From positions 1,302,001 through 1,366,000 of the forward strand of contig OZ242265.1 of the NCBI GenBank assembly GCA_965207165.1: a DNA stretch of 64,000 nucleotides, read 5' to 3'. The position numbers were made by a program, and so were the translations under genes. Shown piece by piece: positions 1-8,043 of this stretch. This stretch comes from JAAXHV01 sp965207165. Its GTDB lineage: Bacteria; Pseudomonadota; Gammaproteobacteria; Eutrophobiales; Eutrophobiaceae. Numbering within the stretch: the stretch's first letter is position 1; every line of letters starts with the position of its first letter. The notes under the pieces are model-generated. The model saw nothing but the letters and a program-made list of their open reading frames with translations. It was not told the origin of the DNA and did no database searches.

Positions 1-853
1 CATCGATGATCGCGGCCGGCGCCGACCCCGTTCCGGGGTCGACAACCAGCGAGATACTGTTGCCGGCCACGCTCACATAAGGGGTGTCTTCCCGGTCGTC
101 CGCGGCTTCAGCGATGCTGATAGCCGCGCCCTCTCCGGGCCTGCCGGCATAGCTTATGCGGATACAGTTTTCCTTCTCGAACAACCCGTAACCACGTCTT
201 ACCGATACCAGGCTCTCGTCGCAAGGAGAGACGGATGTGGTATTGAGATAAGGATAATAGGCTGCGCCATAGCTGAGATTGGCAATACCGATACCGTTCC
301 TGAAGGTCGTGACATCGTTATTTTTTACGTCCAGGATGACAAACCGGTCCTTCAATTCGCTGCATTGCTCCAATGCGGAATTGCACAGCATGTAGTAATC
401 GGCATCGCCCAGGTTGACGGCATCGGCCAGCACGACCAGCGTCGGCCTGTCATCATTTTTCAGAACGGTCAGCCCCCTCTCGAAATCCTCCCTTGTTACC
501 GGGCCCGAGGAACTTCCTACCGACAGGATAAAGCAACTGCCGCCGCCATTTCTGAAGTACAAATCGATACTTTGATGCAGGTAATGACGTGTAGCCGCCT
601 CACTGACATGCGCAGCATTTCCGTCTACATCGATGTGCACGTCAATACCGGCACACTCGACGCCGCCAAAATACGCTTCATAATCAGGCAGCGAACCGAC
701 CGGTGTCAGCACGTCTGTCAGATCATTGCCGTCCGTATCGGCCGCTTTCTGGGTATAACCGATAAATACTGCCAGCGCTGTTGCCCCGGGAGTAATTGAC
801 AGGGGTTGGACAGTCTGCTCTTCCAAATAGCTATTTGGAGTACTGAAAGACAT
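1..853 (-). CDS. Tail sheath protein, third paralogue (3' end outside window)
   Basis: This is the N-terminal 284 residues of a contractile-tail sheath protein; the gene runs off the left edge. The start MSFSTPNSYLEEQ, then VFIGYTQKA near residue 30 and the segment NLSYGAAYYPYLNTT match the same positions in the two upstream paralogues. It begins 6 bases after the stop of the preceding sheath gene, so the three are surely co-transcribed. Sheath proteins of this family (phage tail sheath, T4 gp18-like) form the contracting outer tube of phage tails and of extracellular contractile injection systems such as Afp and PVC. It is more diverged from the other two paralogues than they are from each other, with a different insert after residue 200. 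Family call is firm; phage versus injection system is inference. Confidence 0.85.
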   Translation of the reverse strand, partial: MSFSTPNSYLEEQTVQPLSITPGATALAVFIGYTQKAADTDGNDLTDVLTPVGSLPDYEAYFGGVECAGIDVHIDVDGNAAHVSEAATRHYLHQSIDLYFRNGGGSCFILSVGSSSGPVTREDFERGLTVLKNDDRPTLVVLADAVNLGDADYYMLCNSALEQCSELKDRFVILDVKNNDVTTFRNGIGIANLSYGAAYYPYLNTTSVSPCDESLVSVRRGYGLFEKENCIRISYAGRPGEGAAISIAEAADDREDTPYVSVAGNSISLVVDPGTGSAPAAIID

Positions 854-859
854 CGAAGG

Positions 860-2245
860 TTACGACTCCTGCAGTTTATGGGTGAATGTGAAGACTACAA
901 ATTCAGCGGGCCGTACTGCAGCTGCCCCGACCGTAATATTCAGACGGCCTTCAAGGATATCCTGCTCATCCATGGTCTCACCAAGGCCGACACGGATAAA
1001 GAAGGCCTCGTCCTCGGTCGCCCCGGCCAGACCTCCGTCCTGCCACAGTTGCGTCAGGTAGCTTTGTACCTGGGTCCGCAAGCGGGACCAGGTTGTCGCG
1101 GTATTCGGCTCAAACACCACATAGGACGTAGAACGTTTGATATCGCTTTCCATCTGCAGGAACAGCCGCCTGACCGGAATGTAGCGCCATTCGTTACTGT
1201 TACCCTCGAGGGTGCGGGCGCCCCAGACCAGGGTGCCTTTACCGTTGAAGGAGCGGACCGCATTGATCGATTTTCCCGATGCGTCAACATTCAACCCGGC
1301 CTGGTCATTACTGCTGATCTTGACTGCCGGACCGCTGACCGCGTTCAGGCTGACATTTGCGGGCGCCTTCCACGAGCCGATTGAATGGTCAATGCCTGAA
1401 ATCACTCCTGCTATCCCCGCACTGGGCGGCAACGTTACCGTTTGCCGGGATAAAACTGCGCTGATATTGTTGTATTGATCCGAGGTCTGGGCATCCAGGG
1501 TGCCGCTCAGGCCTGCGCCGCTGACGTTTACCGAACTGTCCGAGTAGCGGTAACGCAGGTTTGTGTTCAGGTAAGGGTAGTAAGCCGCACCGTAACTCAG
1601 GTTGTTGGTGCCGACAGCGCCGGTCCTGAAGTTGACATCGTCCGTCTTCTTAATCTTGCTCCCTGCCTGTTTCTGGTAGACATCAAGCAGCGTGAAGCGA
1701 TCCTGCATGGCGGCGCAATGCGCCAGGGCATGGTCACAAATCGATTTGTAATCGGCGTACGCCTTTGCGGAATCAGCAGTATCCGACACTGTCCCGACAG
1801 CATCAACGGGCACGACAAGGGTCGGTCCGTCCTCGGCTTTCAATGTATCTATCCCTGCCCGGATGTCCGCAGCCGACCTGGTTGTAGCCTTTGTCGTAGC
1901 CCCGTTACTGCCTGTGGATACGATGTAACAGTCACCACCGCCGTTGGCGTAGAACAGTTGCAGGCTGTGATACATCAGGTAGTTCAGCCCGGGAGAGTTG
2001 ACCGAGTAGGTTCCGTCACTATCGGCGGTTACGTTGAATTCGGTTACCTCCGCAAGGCCGAACATGCTTTCATACTCATGCATGGAACGAATCCGTGTCG
2101 GCACATTGGTCAGGTCGTTTCCATCCGCGTCCATAGCCTTGTCGGTATAGCCGATAAACGCCGGCACTGCCGTATCGGCAGTAACGACTGATGGGGGGAA
2201 AACGGATTTTTCCTGAATATATACGTCAGGGGTTTTAAAAGTCAT
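860..2245 (-). CDS. Tail sheath protein, second paralogue
   Basis: A complete 461-residue contractile-tail sheath protein, about the usual length for the simple sheath family. The N-terminus carries TPDVYIQEKSVFPPSVVTAD and then FIGYTDKA. The middle has the conserved SYGAAYYPYL and VTLPPSAGIAGVISG blocks. The C-terminal domain has KGTLVWGARTL, WRYIPVRRLFLQME, LTQLWQDGGLAG and the terminal FTFTHKLQES. This C-terminal part is nearly identical to that of the preceding sheath gene, so they arose by duplication. The gene is 50 bases downstream of the first sheath gene and 6 bases upstream of the third. Several different sheaths in one operon is the pattern of Afp-like injection particles (Afp2-4), where they build a composite sheath. 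Confidence 0.9.
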   Translation of the reverse strand: MTFKTPDVYIQEKSVFPPSVVTADTAVPAFIGYTDKAMDADGNDLTNVPTRIRSMHEYESMFGLAEVTEFNVTADSDGTYSVNSPGLNYLMYHSLQLFYANGGGDCYIVSTGSNGATTKATTRSAADIRAGIDTLKAEDGPTLVVPVDAVGTVSDTADSAKAYADYKSICDHALAHCAAMQDRFTLLDVYQKQAGSKIKKTDDVNFRTGAVGTNNLSYGAAYYPYLNTNLRYRYSDSSVNVSGAGLSGTLDAQTSDQYNNISAVLSRQTVTLPPSAGIAGVISGIDHSIGSWKAPANVSLNAVSGPAVKISSNDQAGLNVDASGKSINAVRSFNGKGTLVWGARTLEGNSNEWRYIPVRRLFLQMESDIKRSTSYVVFEPNTATTWSRLRTQVQSYLTQLWQDGGLAGATEDEAFFIRVGLGETMDEQDILEGRLNITVGAAAVRPAEFVVFTFTHKLQES

Positions 2246-2295
2246 AACAGTGTCCTCTGGTTGAACAAAAAATAATGTGTTTGCTTTGTTGTCTT

Positions 2296-3708
2296 CTACC
2301 CTTCCTGTAACTTATGGGTGAAAGTGAAGATGACGAATTCCGCGGGCCGTACCGCCGCTGCGCCTACCGTAATGTTCAAACGACCTTCCAGGATATCCTG
2401 CTCATCCATGGTTTCGCCTAAACCTGCCCGGACAAAAAAGGCCTCGTCGGCCGTGGCGCCCGCCAGCCCACCGTCCTGCCACAGTTGTGTCAGGTAACTC
2501 TCTACCTGGGTCTTGAGGCGGGTCCAGAGGGTGGCATTGTTCGGTTCAAAGACGGCATAAGACGTAGCCCTTTTGATATCCGTCTCCATCTGCAGGAACA
2601 GCCGCCTGACCGGAACATAACGCCATTCGTTGCTGTTTCCCGCCAGGGTGCGGGCGCCCCAGACCAACGTGCCCTTGCCGTTGAAGGAACGTATCGCATT
2701 GATTGATTTGCCCGCCGTCGCATCGACATTCAGGGTAGCCTGGCGGTCGTTGTCCAGCTTTACGACAGGAGCGGTGACTGCATTCAGGCTGAGGTTTGCC
2801 GGTGCCTTCCAGACTCCGTGCTCGCTGTCGGTCCTGGCGATCGCCCCGGCGATTGCCGCGCTGGGTGGAAGCGTAACTCTCTGCTTGTCCAGCAGTTCCC
2901 TGACGGCGTGATACCTGGCTACGCTGTAATTCGCATGTGCCGGGTCGTTCAGGGCAGCCAGGTCAACCGCTTCAGGCGCCTGGGCCTGCTGTTCCTGGGC
3001 ATTCTGGGATGCTTGCGCCTGTGCGGCGCTGTCATGGATTGTGACCTGCACCGCATTGGCGCCCTCGTCAACGTAGTGGTATGGGAAATTCGTGTGCAGA
3101 TAGGGATAATAGGCCGCACCGTAATCCAGGTATTCCGAACCGATTGCCGTCCTGAATACATCCGCGTCCCGGCCGTCCATATCGATAACGGCAAAACGGT
3201 TCTGCATCCTGCTGCACTGCGCAAGCAGGTCGGCCACATAATTATGATAAGAGGACGAGTTGACGGCATCGCACGGTAGCAGCAACGTCGGTTCATCTTC
3301 TTTTTCCAGCAGGTCCAGACCGGATTTCAACGCTGCGTAACTCGGACGGGCGGATCCGTAAGCGCCGACGGAAACGATGTAGCAGGCGCCGCCGCCGTTG
3401 GCGAAATAAATCTGCAGTGAATGATACATCAGGTAGGACAACCCGGGATTGGTCGTGATGGTCACGGCCTGCGTACCAGCGTCTATTTCAACACTGAACC
3501 TTGTTTCCTCCGCCATGCCGAAACGGCTTTCAAATTCACGCACCGAGCTGATGCGGGTCGGCACATTGACCAGGCTGTTACCATTGTTATCCTGCGCCTT
3601 TCCTGTATAACCGACAAACGCAGGTATCGCCGAAGCGCCCGTTACGATTGAAGGGGGAAGAGTGGATTTCTCCAGCGTGTAGACATCCGGGGTTTTATAG
3701 TCAACCAT
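2296..3708 (-). CDS. Tail sheath protein, first paralogue
   Basis: A 470-residue contractile-tail sheath protein. I place the start at MVDYKTPDVYTLEKSTLPPS because it aligns with the other two sheaths and has a strong GAGGAAA ribosome site 5-6 bases upstream; the frame stays open to about 3822 but that part has no family match. Conserved blocks are FVGYTGKA, LMYHSLQIYFANGGG, DYGAAYYPYLHTN, VTLPPSAAIAGAIA and the C-terminal WGARTL to HKLQEG. A glutamine/alanine-rich insert (AQASQNAQEQQAQAPEA, about residues 245-262) is missing in the paralogues and may be a surface loop. It is the first gene of the sheath operon; a promoter-like element and a terminator-like hairpin lie in its leader (3838-3953). 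Confidence 0.9.
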   Translation of the reverse strand: MVDYKTPDVYTLEKSTLPPSIVTGASAIPAFVGYTGKAQDNNGNSLVNVPTRISSVREFESRFGMAEETRFSVEIDAGTQAVTITTNPGLSYLMYHSLQIYFANGGGACYIVSVGAYGSARPSYAALKSGLDLLEKEDEPTLLLPCDAVNSSSYHNYVADLLAQCSRMQNRFAVIDMDGRDADVFRTAIGSEYLDYGAAYYPYLHTNFPYHYVDEGANAVQVTIHDSAAQAQASQNAQEQQAQAPEAVDLAALNDPAHANYSVARYHAVRELLDKQRVTLPPSAAIAGAIARTDSEHGVWKAPANLSLNAVTAPVVKLDNDRQATLNVDATAGKSINAIRSFNGKGTLVWGARTLAGNSNEWRYVPVRRLFLQMETDIKRATSYAVFEPNNATLWTRLKTQVESYLTQLWQDGGLAGATADEAFFVRAGLGETMDEQDILEGRLNITVGAAAVRPAEFVIFTFTHKLQEG

Positions 3709-3837
3709 TGTGATTTCCTCATTGATTATGATTAAACGTGAGCTTTGTTCGTAACCCTTGCAGGTCACTGAATAAATGCGCTGAGCGAACGCGCCGTGCC
3801 GTGTGCCTTGACCGGCTTTCATCGCAACCGGGCAAGT

Positions 3838-3871
3838 AAAAAAAAACCCGCTCCGGAATGCCGGAACGGGT
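3838..3871 (-). terminator. Intrinsic terminator in the leader of the sheath operon
   Basis: Read leftward, ACCCGTTCCGG and CCGGAGCGGGT form an 11-bp stem with one mismatch and a 4-base loop, followed directly by nine U residues (A run at 3838-3846). It stands 130 bases before the first sheath start codon but about 410 bases past the end of the upstream gene at 4280, and downstream of a promoter-like element at 3910-3953. It may therefore act as an attenuator rather than a simple end-of-gene terminator. A near-copy is at 9967-9999. Confidence 0.7.
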
Positions 3872-3909
3872 CTGATTTGTTGTCTGGCGTCTTCAAGTGA
3901 AGACTGTCA

Positions 3910-3953
3910 CCAGTATAGCCGTAATTATTGTTTTCCTGTTAAAACAAAGTCAA
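3910..3953 (-). promoter_or_regulatory. 44-bp promoter-like element, copy A (sheath operon)
   Basis: Read leftward it starts TTGAC, holds TTGTTTTAACAG (an imperfect inverted repeat, TTGTT/AACAG) and ends with CTATACTGG, a good -10-like hexamer TATACT. It aligns without gaps to 10037-10080 with 32 of 44 positions equal. The spacing from TTGAC to TATACT (30) is too long for a normal sigma-70 promoter. The -35 contact may be the AACAGG block 17 bases before TATACT, with the repeat as an operator or activator site. Confidence 0.5.
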
Positions 3954-4109
3954 CAATTTATCTACCACCAGGCGACATTCTGTTATTCACCGCAGAAATG
4001 GACCAGCCCTCGCGGGCATTGCCCTTGCGCGAACGCGTGAATATCAGCATGCCTGTAATTTATATCTCTTCGTTCAAACAATGTCCATTTTTTTTCTACC
4101 GGGAAAAAG

Positions 4110-4156
4110 GGACATATCCGAATCAAATTTAACATTTGAAGGGGCGGGATATGTCC
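4110..4156. repeat. Inverted repeat GGACATATCC/GGATATGTCC
   Basis: Ten-base perfect arms at 4110-4119 and 4147-4156 separated by 27 bases in the non-coding stretch 3954-4279. Together with the larger hairpin just downstream it may mark a small decayed mobile repeat. No coding function seen. Confidence 0.5.
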
Positions 4157-4189
4157 AAACAGATCAACTACGATCCGGTGCCCCTGGTT

Positions 4190-4233
4190 GGCGGAGTTTT
4201 GGGGGGAGGGTAGTATGGAGAGAAAACTCCGCC
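4190..4233. repeat. Large hairpin GGCGGAGTTTT/AAAACTCCGCC
   Basis: Perfect 11-bp arms at 4190-4200 and 4223-4233 with a 22-base loop; the match resumes beyond a small bulge (GGTT versus AACC). It sits about 45 bases past the stop of the minus-strand gene that ends at 4280. There is no U run in either direction, so a structural repeat is more likely than a terminator. Confidence 0.5.
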
Positions 4234-4279
4234 GGAACCATGCCTGCCGCTGCTAATCGAAACTATAAAAACAAATAGT

Positions 4280-4861
4280 TTATTCTTCTTTTTTCAGGTA
4301 GTTTTCAAAAGCCCATTGAAAATCCGACATGCTGAAATTGTCTTTTTCACTCTCCTGCAAACCATGGATTATCTCTTCCATATGCCTGATACTGGCTGCT
4401 GATTTTTCAATGTTTGTTTCAAGATCGTGCCGGATAACCTCGTCCCGGTCGCGCATTTCCCGCTGCAGGTTCGTGTCGAGCTTGATGATATCTTCCTTGT
4501 TTCGCTTGATTATCTGTTCGCTCCTGCCGGCTTCATATTTCATTGTCCACAGACGATCCAGCACCCAGTCCTGCTTGTTCTTCACTTCCGTCAGCGGTTT
4601 GCCGATATATCCAGTGCCCAGGGCAATAATTATTCCCAGGATCAATGTACAAGCACTGATGACCGTGGTGATGGGAAACTTCTGGGCATGGGAAAAATCA
4701 CGGCTTACCTGGGAGAGTTGAGATTTAATTTCCTCAAACCGCTTGATAAATGATTCCTGGATATCCTCAAGCCGGTGATCCAGGGACTGGTAGCCGACCT
4801 CTACGGTGGTAAGCCGTTGTTCCAGTGCCGAACGGTCTTCAAGATCACTAGGTTTTGCCAT
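4280..4861 (-). CDS. Membrane-anchored coiled-coil protein
   Basis: A 193-residue protein I do not recognise. Residues 1-60 look helical and coiled-coil (heptad-like pattern around VEVGYQSLDHRLEDIQESF). Residues about 64-88 (PITTVISACTLILGIIIALG) form one clear membrane span, and the rest is a long charged, helix-rich region. No signal peptide. The layout coil-TM-coil resembles small phage membrane proteins and hemolysin-XhlA-like proteins, but I see no diagnostic motif. It is the third gene of an operon with the two genes at 4915-5539 (53 bases downstream of the antitermination-like gene). Its place between that regulator and the sheath operon suggests a particle release or envelope role; that is inference. 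Confidence 0.6.
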   Translation of the reverse strand: MAKPSDLEDRSALEQRLTTVEVGYQSLDHRLEDIQESFIKRFEEIKSQLSQVSRDFSHAQKFPITTVISACTLILGIIIALGTGYIGKPLTEVKNKQDWVLDRLWTMKYEAGRSEQIIKRNKEDIIKLDTNLQREMRDRDEVIRHDLETNIEKSAASIRHMEEIIHGLQESEKDNFSMSDFQWAFENYLKKEE

Positions 4862-4914
4862 GTAACTGGTCCGGATGCCCTACTCGTTGCGGAAACAGCT
4901 TGTTAAAATATACC

Positions 4915-5292
4915 TTACGACCATTTCCCCAGCAGCCAATACTTGGCCATACGCAGGTATTCATGAAAAGTGACACGACTCATGTTCAATTCATCGGCTT
5001 TCTGTATCACGCTGCCCGGATGCAGGTAATATTTGAGCACTACCGCTTTCAGTTTCTCCGGCATCTCACATATTGCCTTTTCGGTTTTCTCGGCGTCCGT
5101 GTCTTCCGGTAACCTGGATTGATATCCTTTGGACAGGGTGAACCCCTCGCGCCGCAATTTACTCTCCCGGGTTTCACTCGGGAAACCCAACCCGAAATTA
5201 CGCTTTACCCTGGCCCAGCGGGCCCAGTGTGACAGACTTATTTCAACGATGGCTGTGGGTTCGATAACTTGTGCTGAATTACGCCTTTTCAT
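4915..5292 (-). CDS. Phage antitermination protein Q-like regulator
   Basis: A 125-residue basic protein. The N-terminal part has SLSHWARWAR and GLGFPSET; the C-terminal part is a helix-turn-helix of the sigma-region-4 type: ICEMPEKLKAVVLKYYLH, then a spacer, then ADELNMSRVTFHEYLRMAKY. This two-part layout is typical of phage late-gene regulators annotated as antitermination protein Q or sigma-like. Such proteins bind DNA at a late promoter and let polymerase read through leader terminators. That fits the terminator hairpins found in the leaders of the sheath operon and of the 8044-9936 gene. It starts directly next to the stop of the 81-residue gene upstream, so both are in one operon. A plain HTH transcription factor is the alternative. 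Confidence 0.6.
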   Translation of the reverse strand: MKRRNSAQVIEPTAIVEISLSHWARWARVKRNFGLGFPSETRESKLRREGFTLSKGYQSRLPEDTDAEKTEKAICEMPEKLKAVVLKYYLHPGSVIQKADELNMSRVTFHEYLRMAKYWLLGKWS

Positions 5293-5293
5293 A

Positions 5294-5539
5294 TCAATGC
5301 ATCAACTTGATGTAACGAATACCATCCAACTGCGCCTCCAGCATTGTAATCGTCTTTCTGGCGCGTCTTGCTTCCTCCTCGTCAAGGTAAGGCATATACG
5401 CCTTAATCAACTCTATATCGAAACACCTGAGCTCATACATATCACTGACTGATATATGCCTACTCGGGACAGATAGCGCATCGCCGCGAAATAGGATTTT
5501 CATCTGCTCGTTGAGAATACAAGCTATTTTATTATCCAT
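5294..5539 (-). CDS. Small hypothetical protein, first gene of regulator operon
   Basis: An 81-residue protein with no family I recognise. It is acidic in the middle (YLDEEEARRARKTITMLEAQL, likely helix) with no membrane span or signal. It is probably real: the ATG has a near-ideal AGGAGG site 6 bases upstream, and its stop is directly next to the start of the Q-like regulator gene, which implies coupled translation. A perfect 14-bp palindrome lies about 62 bases upstream of the start. Its likely role is as a partner or modulator of the regulator; this rests only on position. Confidence 0.55.
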   Translation of the reverse strand: MDNKIACILNEQMKILFRGDALSVPSRHISVSDMYELRCFDIELIKAYMPYLDEEEARRARKTITMLEAQLDGIRYIKLMH

Positions 5540-5600
5540 ATACCACCTCCTCTCATGATTTATATTTTGTTATATGTTTATCGAACGCACTGCAGTCACT

Positions 5601-5614
5601 ACAGGACGTCCTGT
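5601..5614. promoter_or_regulatory. Palindrome ACAGGACGTCCTGT, possible operator
   Basis: A perfect 14-base palindrome about 62 bases upstream of the start of the 81-residue gene. It is at the right distance to be a repressor or activator site for the regulator operon. No second copy was noticed nearby. Confidence 0.4.
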
Positions 5615-5766
5615 GGAGGTAATAGCGGGTAATTACCAGATGTGTGACTGCTTGATTTTTTACTGCTGAGTGAGCTCGAAATATTGCCGGATAAATGCCG
5701 GCGCAAGGCAACACATCCACCTGCGGGTGTGTATCCCGGCCGGCACTTCATCTGCAAACTTGACAC

Positions 5767-5805
5767 AATAAAAATGCCCGTGGGTCAAGGCACGGGCAGT
5801 TTTAT
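5767..5805. terminator. Bidirectional intrinsic terminator
   Basis: TGCCCGTG (5775-5782) pairs perfectly with CACGGGCA (5791-5798) around an 8-base loop. The left side carries AATAAAAA and the right side GTTTTAT, so U-rich tracts follow the stem on both strands. It can end the FecR transcript, which stops 500 bases upstream on the minus strand, or act as a leader terminator for the 5294-5539 operon. Confidence 0.6.
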
Positions 5806-6309
5806 CAAAATGAAAACCCTTTGATTTATTATTGAAGAGGATTCAACAGGGTTACTACAGGAATTCCATCATGTAATCATTTTATAACTTCCTGTATGAA
5901 CAGTTGCAAGAAAAGATCTACCAGGCTCTGCTTCACCCTCATTTTGAATCGATCGAGCTGAAGCGACAACCGGCATCTTGCCTGGATGCAAACACAGGCA
6001 TCCCACTCTAGTACTGATTTATAGATGTTTGTCTGAACTCGTGCAAGAGTTTATTTACCAGGGGTTTCTTCAACTCCGGGTAAATATCGTACTCCTGACT
6101 TAACTTACTGACTTATATAAGGAATACCCTGTTATTCCTCATTCGATTCGGGAAATGATCCGGCTGGATATCTCCTGGTTGCATCCTCTCCCGGACAGCT
6201 ATGTCCGGTCCGGACACAGCCTTGTGCAATTATTTTTGTAATGGTTTACATATATATGAGACATTTATAGCGATTTTCCACCATAGGGATTTACTTCAGC
6301 GAACCTGTT
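5806..6309. other. Non-coding gap between regulator operon and fecR-like gene
   Basis: About 500 bases with no credible coding frame on either strand. The sequence is AT-richer than its neighbours. I see no repeat or RNA that I can name; a promoter for the minus-strand regulator operon could lie here. Confidence 0.5.
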
Positions 6310-7362
6310 TTATTCCTGGAATCCGCGGCTCAGGTAAACCAGGTTGTTGCCTGAGCGGCTGATATTGACATCGAAACCCGTTTCCAGAATATCAAGCATG
6401 GCCGCAGTATCGCCTATCCTGAAAATGCCGCCTATCCTGACCCCGTTGAGCTCCGGGTCGGTTATGACGAACTTAACCGGGATGTAACGGCTAATTTCCT
6501 CAACAACACGGTTGAGAGGTTCTCCGGAGAAGATAATCAGTCCTTCTCGCCAAGCCAGTTTGCGCTCTATTTCTTCCTTGGTGTTATGCTTCAACACGTG
6601 TTTTCTCCGATCGATTATCGCAGTCTGGCTGGTATTGACGACGGTAGAGAACAGACTCATGTTTTTATCATGTTCGTTCCATGTGCCGCCATGAAACGAT
6701 TTGAGTTCAACCCTGCCTTCTTTTATGGTCACCTCAACTTGATCCTCAACCATTTTTACGACGAATGCCGTACTGACTACGTGAATGACATTAGTACCGG
6801 CGTAGACCAGGAACGGCCATGATGCCTTCGGGGCGATCTCGAACAGGGCTTCACCCTTCACCAGGTGTACCCGGCGATACTGATCGTCGAAATCGACATT
6901 GATTTCCGTATCGGTATTCAACTGTGTACGTGAACCGTCCTGCAGAGTGACCGTTCGTTGCTCGCCAATAGCCGTCAAGTAGGATACCTGTGCGGGTTGG
7001 CCCTCCAGGGATACCGGTCTGAAGTAATCGTTATTGACTACAAATATGCCGATTACGACCGCAAATATGACCGCAGTGATCGCGGCGCCGGGGAACAGGG
7101 TCAACCGGCGTTGTTTCCGCTCCATGTCATTAACCGTAACAGGCGGCTCCGTTTCCTCGAGTATGTCTGCCAGTCCGTCCAGATCCTGCCAGATAGCGGC
7201 AAAACGGTTCAACAACGCATAATGTTCCGGGCTGCGCTCCACCCATTCCCGCAAAGCATGACACTCGTCTTTCGATAAGCCACCGCGATCCAGCCGGGCA
7301 ATCCAGTCGGCTGCCTCCGCTTCCACAGTATTTGGCTTCGCCACTTTGATGAAATCTGTCAT
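6310..7362 (-). CDS. FecR-family anti-sigma factor
   Basis: A 350-residue inner-membrane anti-sigma regulator. Residues 15-60 are the DUF4880-type cytoplasmic domain (ADWIARLDRGGLSKDECHAL, then LREWVERSPEHYALLNRF), which binds the sigma factor. One membrane span is at about 90-110. The periplasmic FecR domain follows (GEQRTVTLQDGSRTQLNTD, then RRVHLVKGEALFEI), and the C-terminal part resembles the short STN-like module that contacts a TonB-dependent receptor. The start overlaps the stop of the sigma gene by ATGA coupling. No TonB-dependent receptor gene is adjacent, unlike normal fecIRA loci; instead the pair is flanked by the protease-like gene and the tail-sheath regulator operon. Confidence 0.88.
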   Translation of the reverse strand: MTDFIKVAKPNTVEAEAADWIARLDRGGLSKDECHALREWVERSPEHYALLNRFAAIWQDLDGLADILEETEPPVTVNDMERKQRRLTLFPGAAITAVIFAVVIGIFVVNNDYFRPVSLEGQPAQVSYLTAIGEQRTVTLQDGSRTQLNTDTEINVDFDDQYRRVHLVKGEALFEIAPKASWPFLVYAGTNVIHVVSTAFVVKMVEDQVEVTIKEGRVELKSFHGGTWNEHDKNMSLFSTVVNTSQTAIIDRRKHVLKHNTKEEIERKLAWREGLIIFSGEPLNRVVEEISRYIPVKFVITDPELNGVRIGGIFRIGDTAAMLDILETGFDVNISRSGNNLVYLSRGFQE

Positions 7363-7946
7363 CAGGATTCTTTTATCTTGTCCACCTTGCTTTTTACTAA
7401 TTTGGGTGGATTACACAGACATAGATGATCCACCCCGTATGCCTGCAAATAGACGTTGCAACGCTGCATACCATTGGATATATGTTTTTCTACGGTGCTT
7501 TCCGAGATATGCAGGCGCGTGGAGATTTCCTTTTGCGAGAAACCGAAAACCTTGCGCAATACAAACACCTTTTTACACTGGGGTGATAACGTTGTGATCG
7601 CTTTTTCAAAAAGGACCAGTCTCTCACGGCTTTCAAAATTATCATCCACGAAAATTTCGTTGCACAGGAACCTGTTATTGTTCAATTCGACCATGTATGC
7701 GTCCAGTTGCCTGGACTTTTTTCTGAGTTCCTTCAGGGCCAAATTCCTGGCGACCCGGAACAGGTACGATTTCGGTAGTTTGATCTTTTGTCTTTTCTCG
7801 ATCTTCCAGGTTTCCAGAAAGGTCTCCTGCAAAACATCTTCGACATCTTGCGTGTTGTATAAAAAACGTTCCAGAAATCGTTTCAGCGAACTTTCATTCT
7901 CGGTAAATGATTTTTCTATCGGGGTTTGTTTTTTCTTCTCAACCAT
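7362..7946 (-). CDS. ECF RNA polymerase sigma factor, FecI-like
   Basis: A 194-residue extracytoplasmic-function sigma factor. Region 2 has NTQDVEDVLQETFLETWK and SYLFRVARNLALKELRKKS; region 4 has LSPQCKKVFVLRKVFGFSQK followed by EISTRLHISESTVEKHIS, the -35-binding helix-turn-helix. It is translationally coupled to the FecR-like anti-sigma gene. It starts 97 bases after the stop of the 8044-9936 gene on the same strand, with no obvious terminator between, so it may also be read from that gene's promoter. That would make its own synthesis depend on the element at 10037-10080, a possible autoregulatory loop. Confidence 0.88.
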   Translation of the reverse strand: MVEKKKQTPIEKSFTENESSLKRFLERFLYNTQDVEDVLQETFLETWKIEKRQKIKLPKSYLFRVARNLALKELRKKSRQLDAYMVELNNNRFLCNEIFVDDNFESRERLVLFEKAITTLSPQCKKVFVLRKVFGFSQKEISTRLHISESTVEKHISNGMQRCNVYLQAYGVDHLCLCNPPKLVKSKVDKIKES

Positions 7947-8043
7947 ATGTACAGTTTAAATCACCAGTGACCATATGGATACCTCGACGCTGATTACGGT
8001 TCTGTGCCGATCTGCGCCGTTACCGATACATTCAGAATCCTGA

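Noticed and set aside
365..799. Plus-strand frame opposite the sheath gene
   Set aside because: It is the complement of the partial sheath gene; no motif, and the other sheaths have similar shadow frames.
3709..3822. Longer N-terminus of the first sheath protein
   Set aside because: The added residues do not align with the paralogues; ATG 3708 has a strong ribosome site.
4081..4278. Plus-strand 65-residue frame
   Set aside because: It covers the inverted repeats and lacks any motif or ribosome site.
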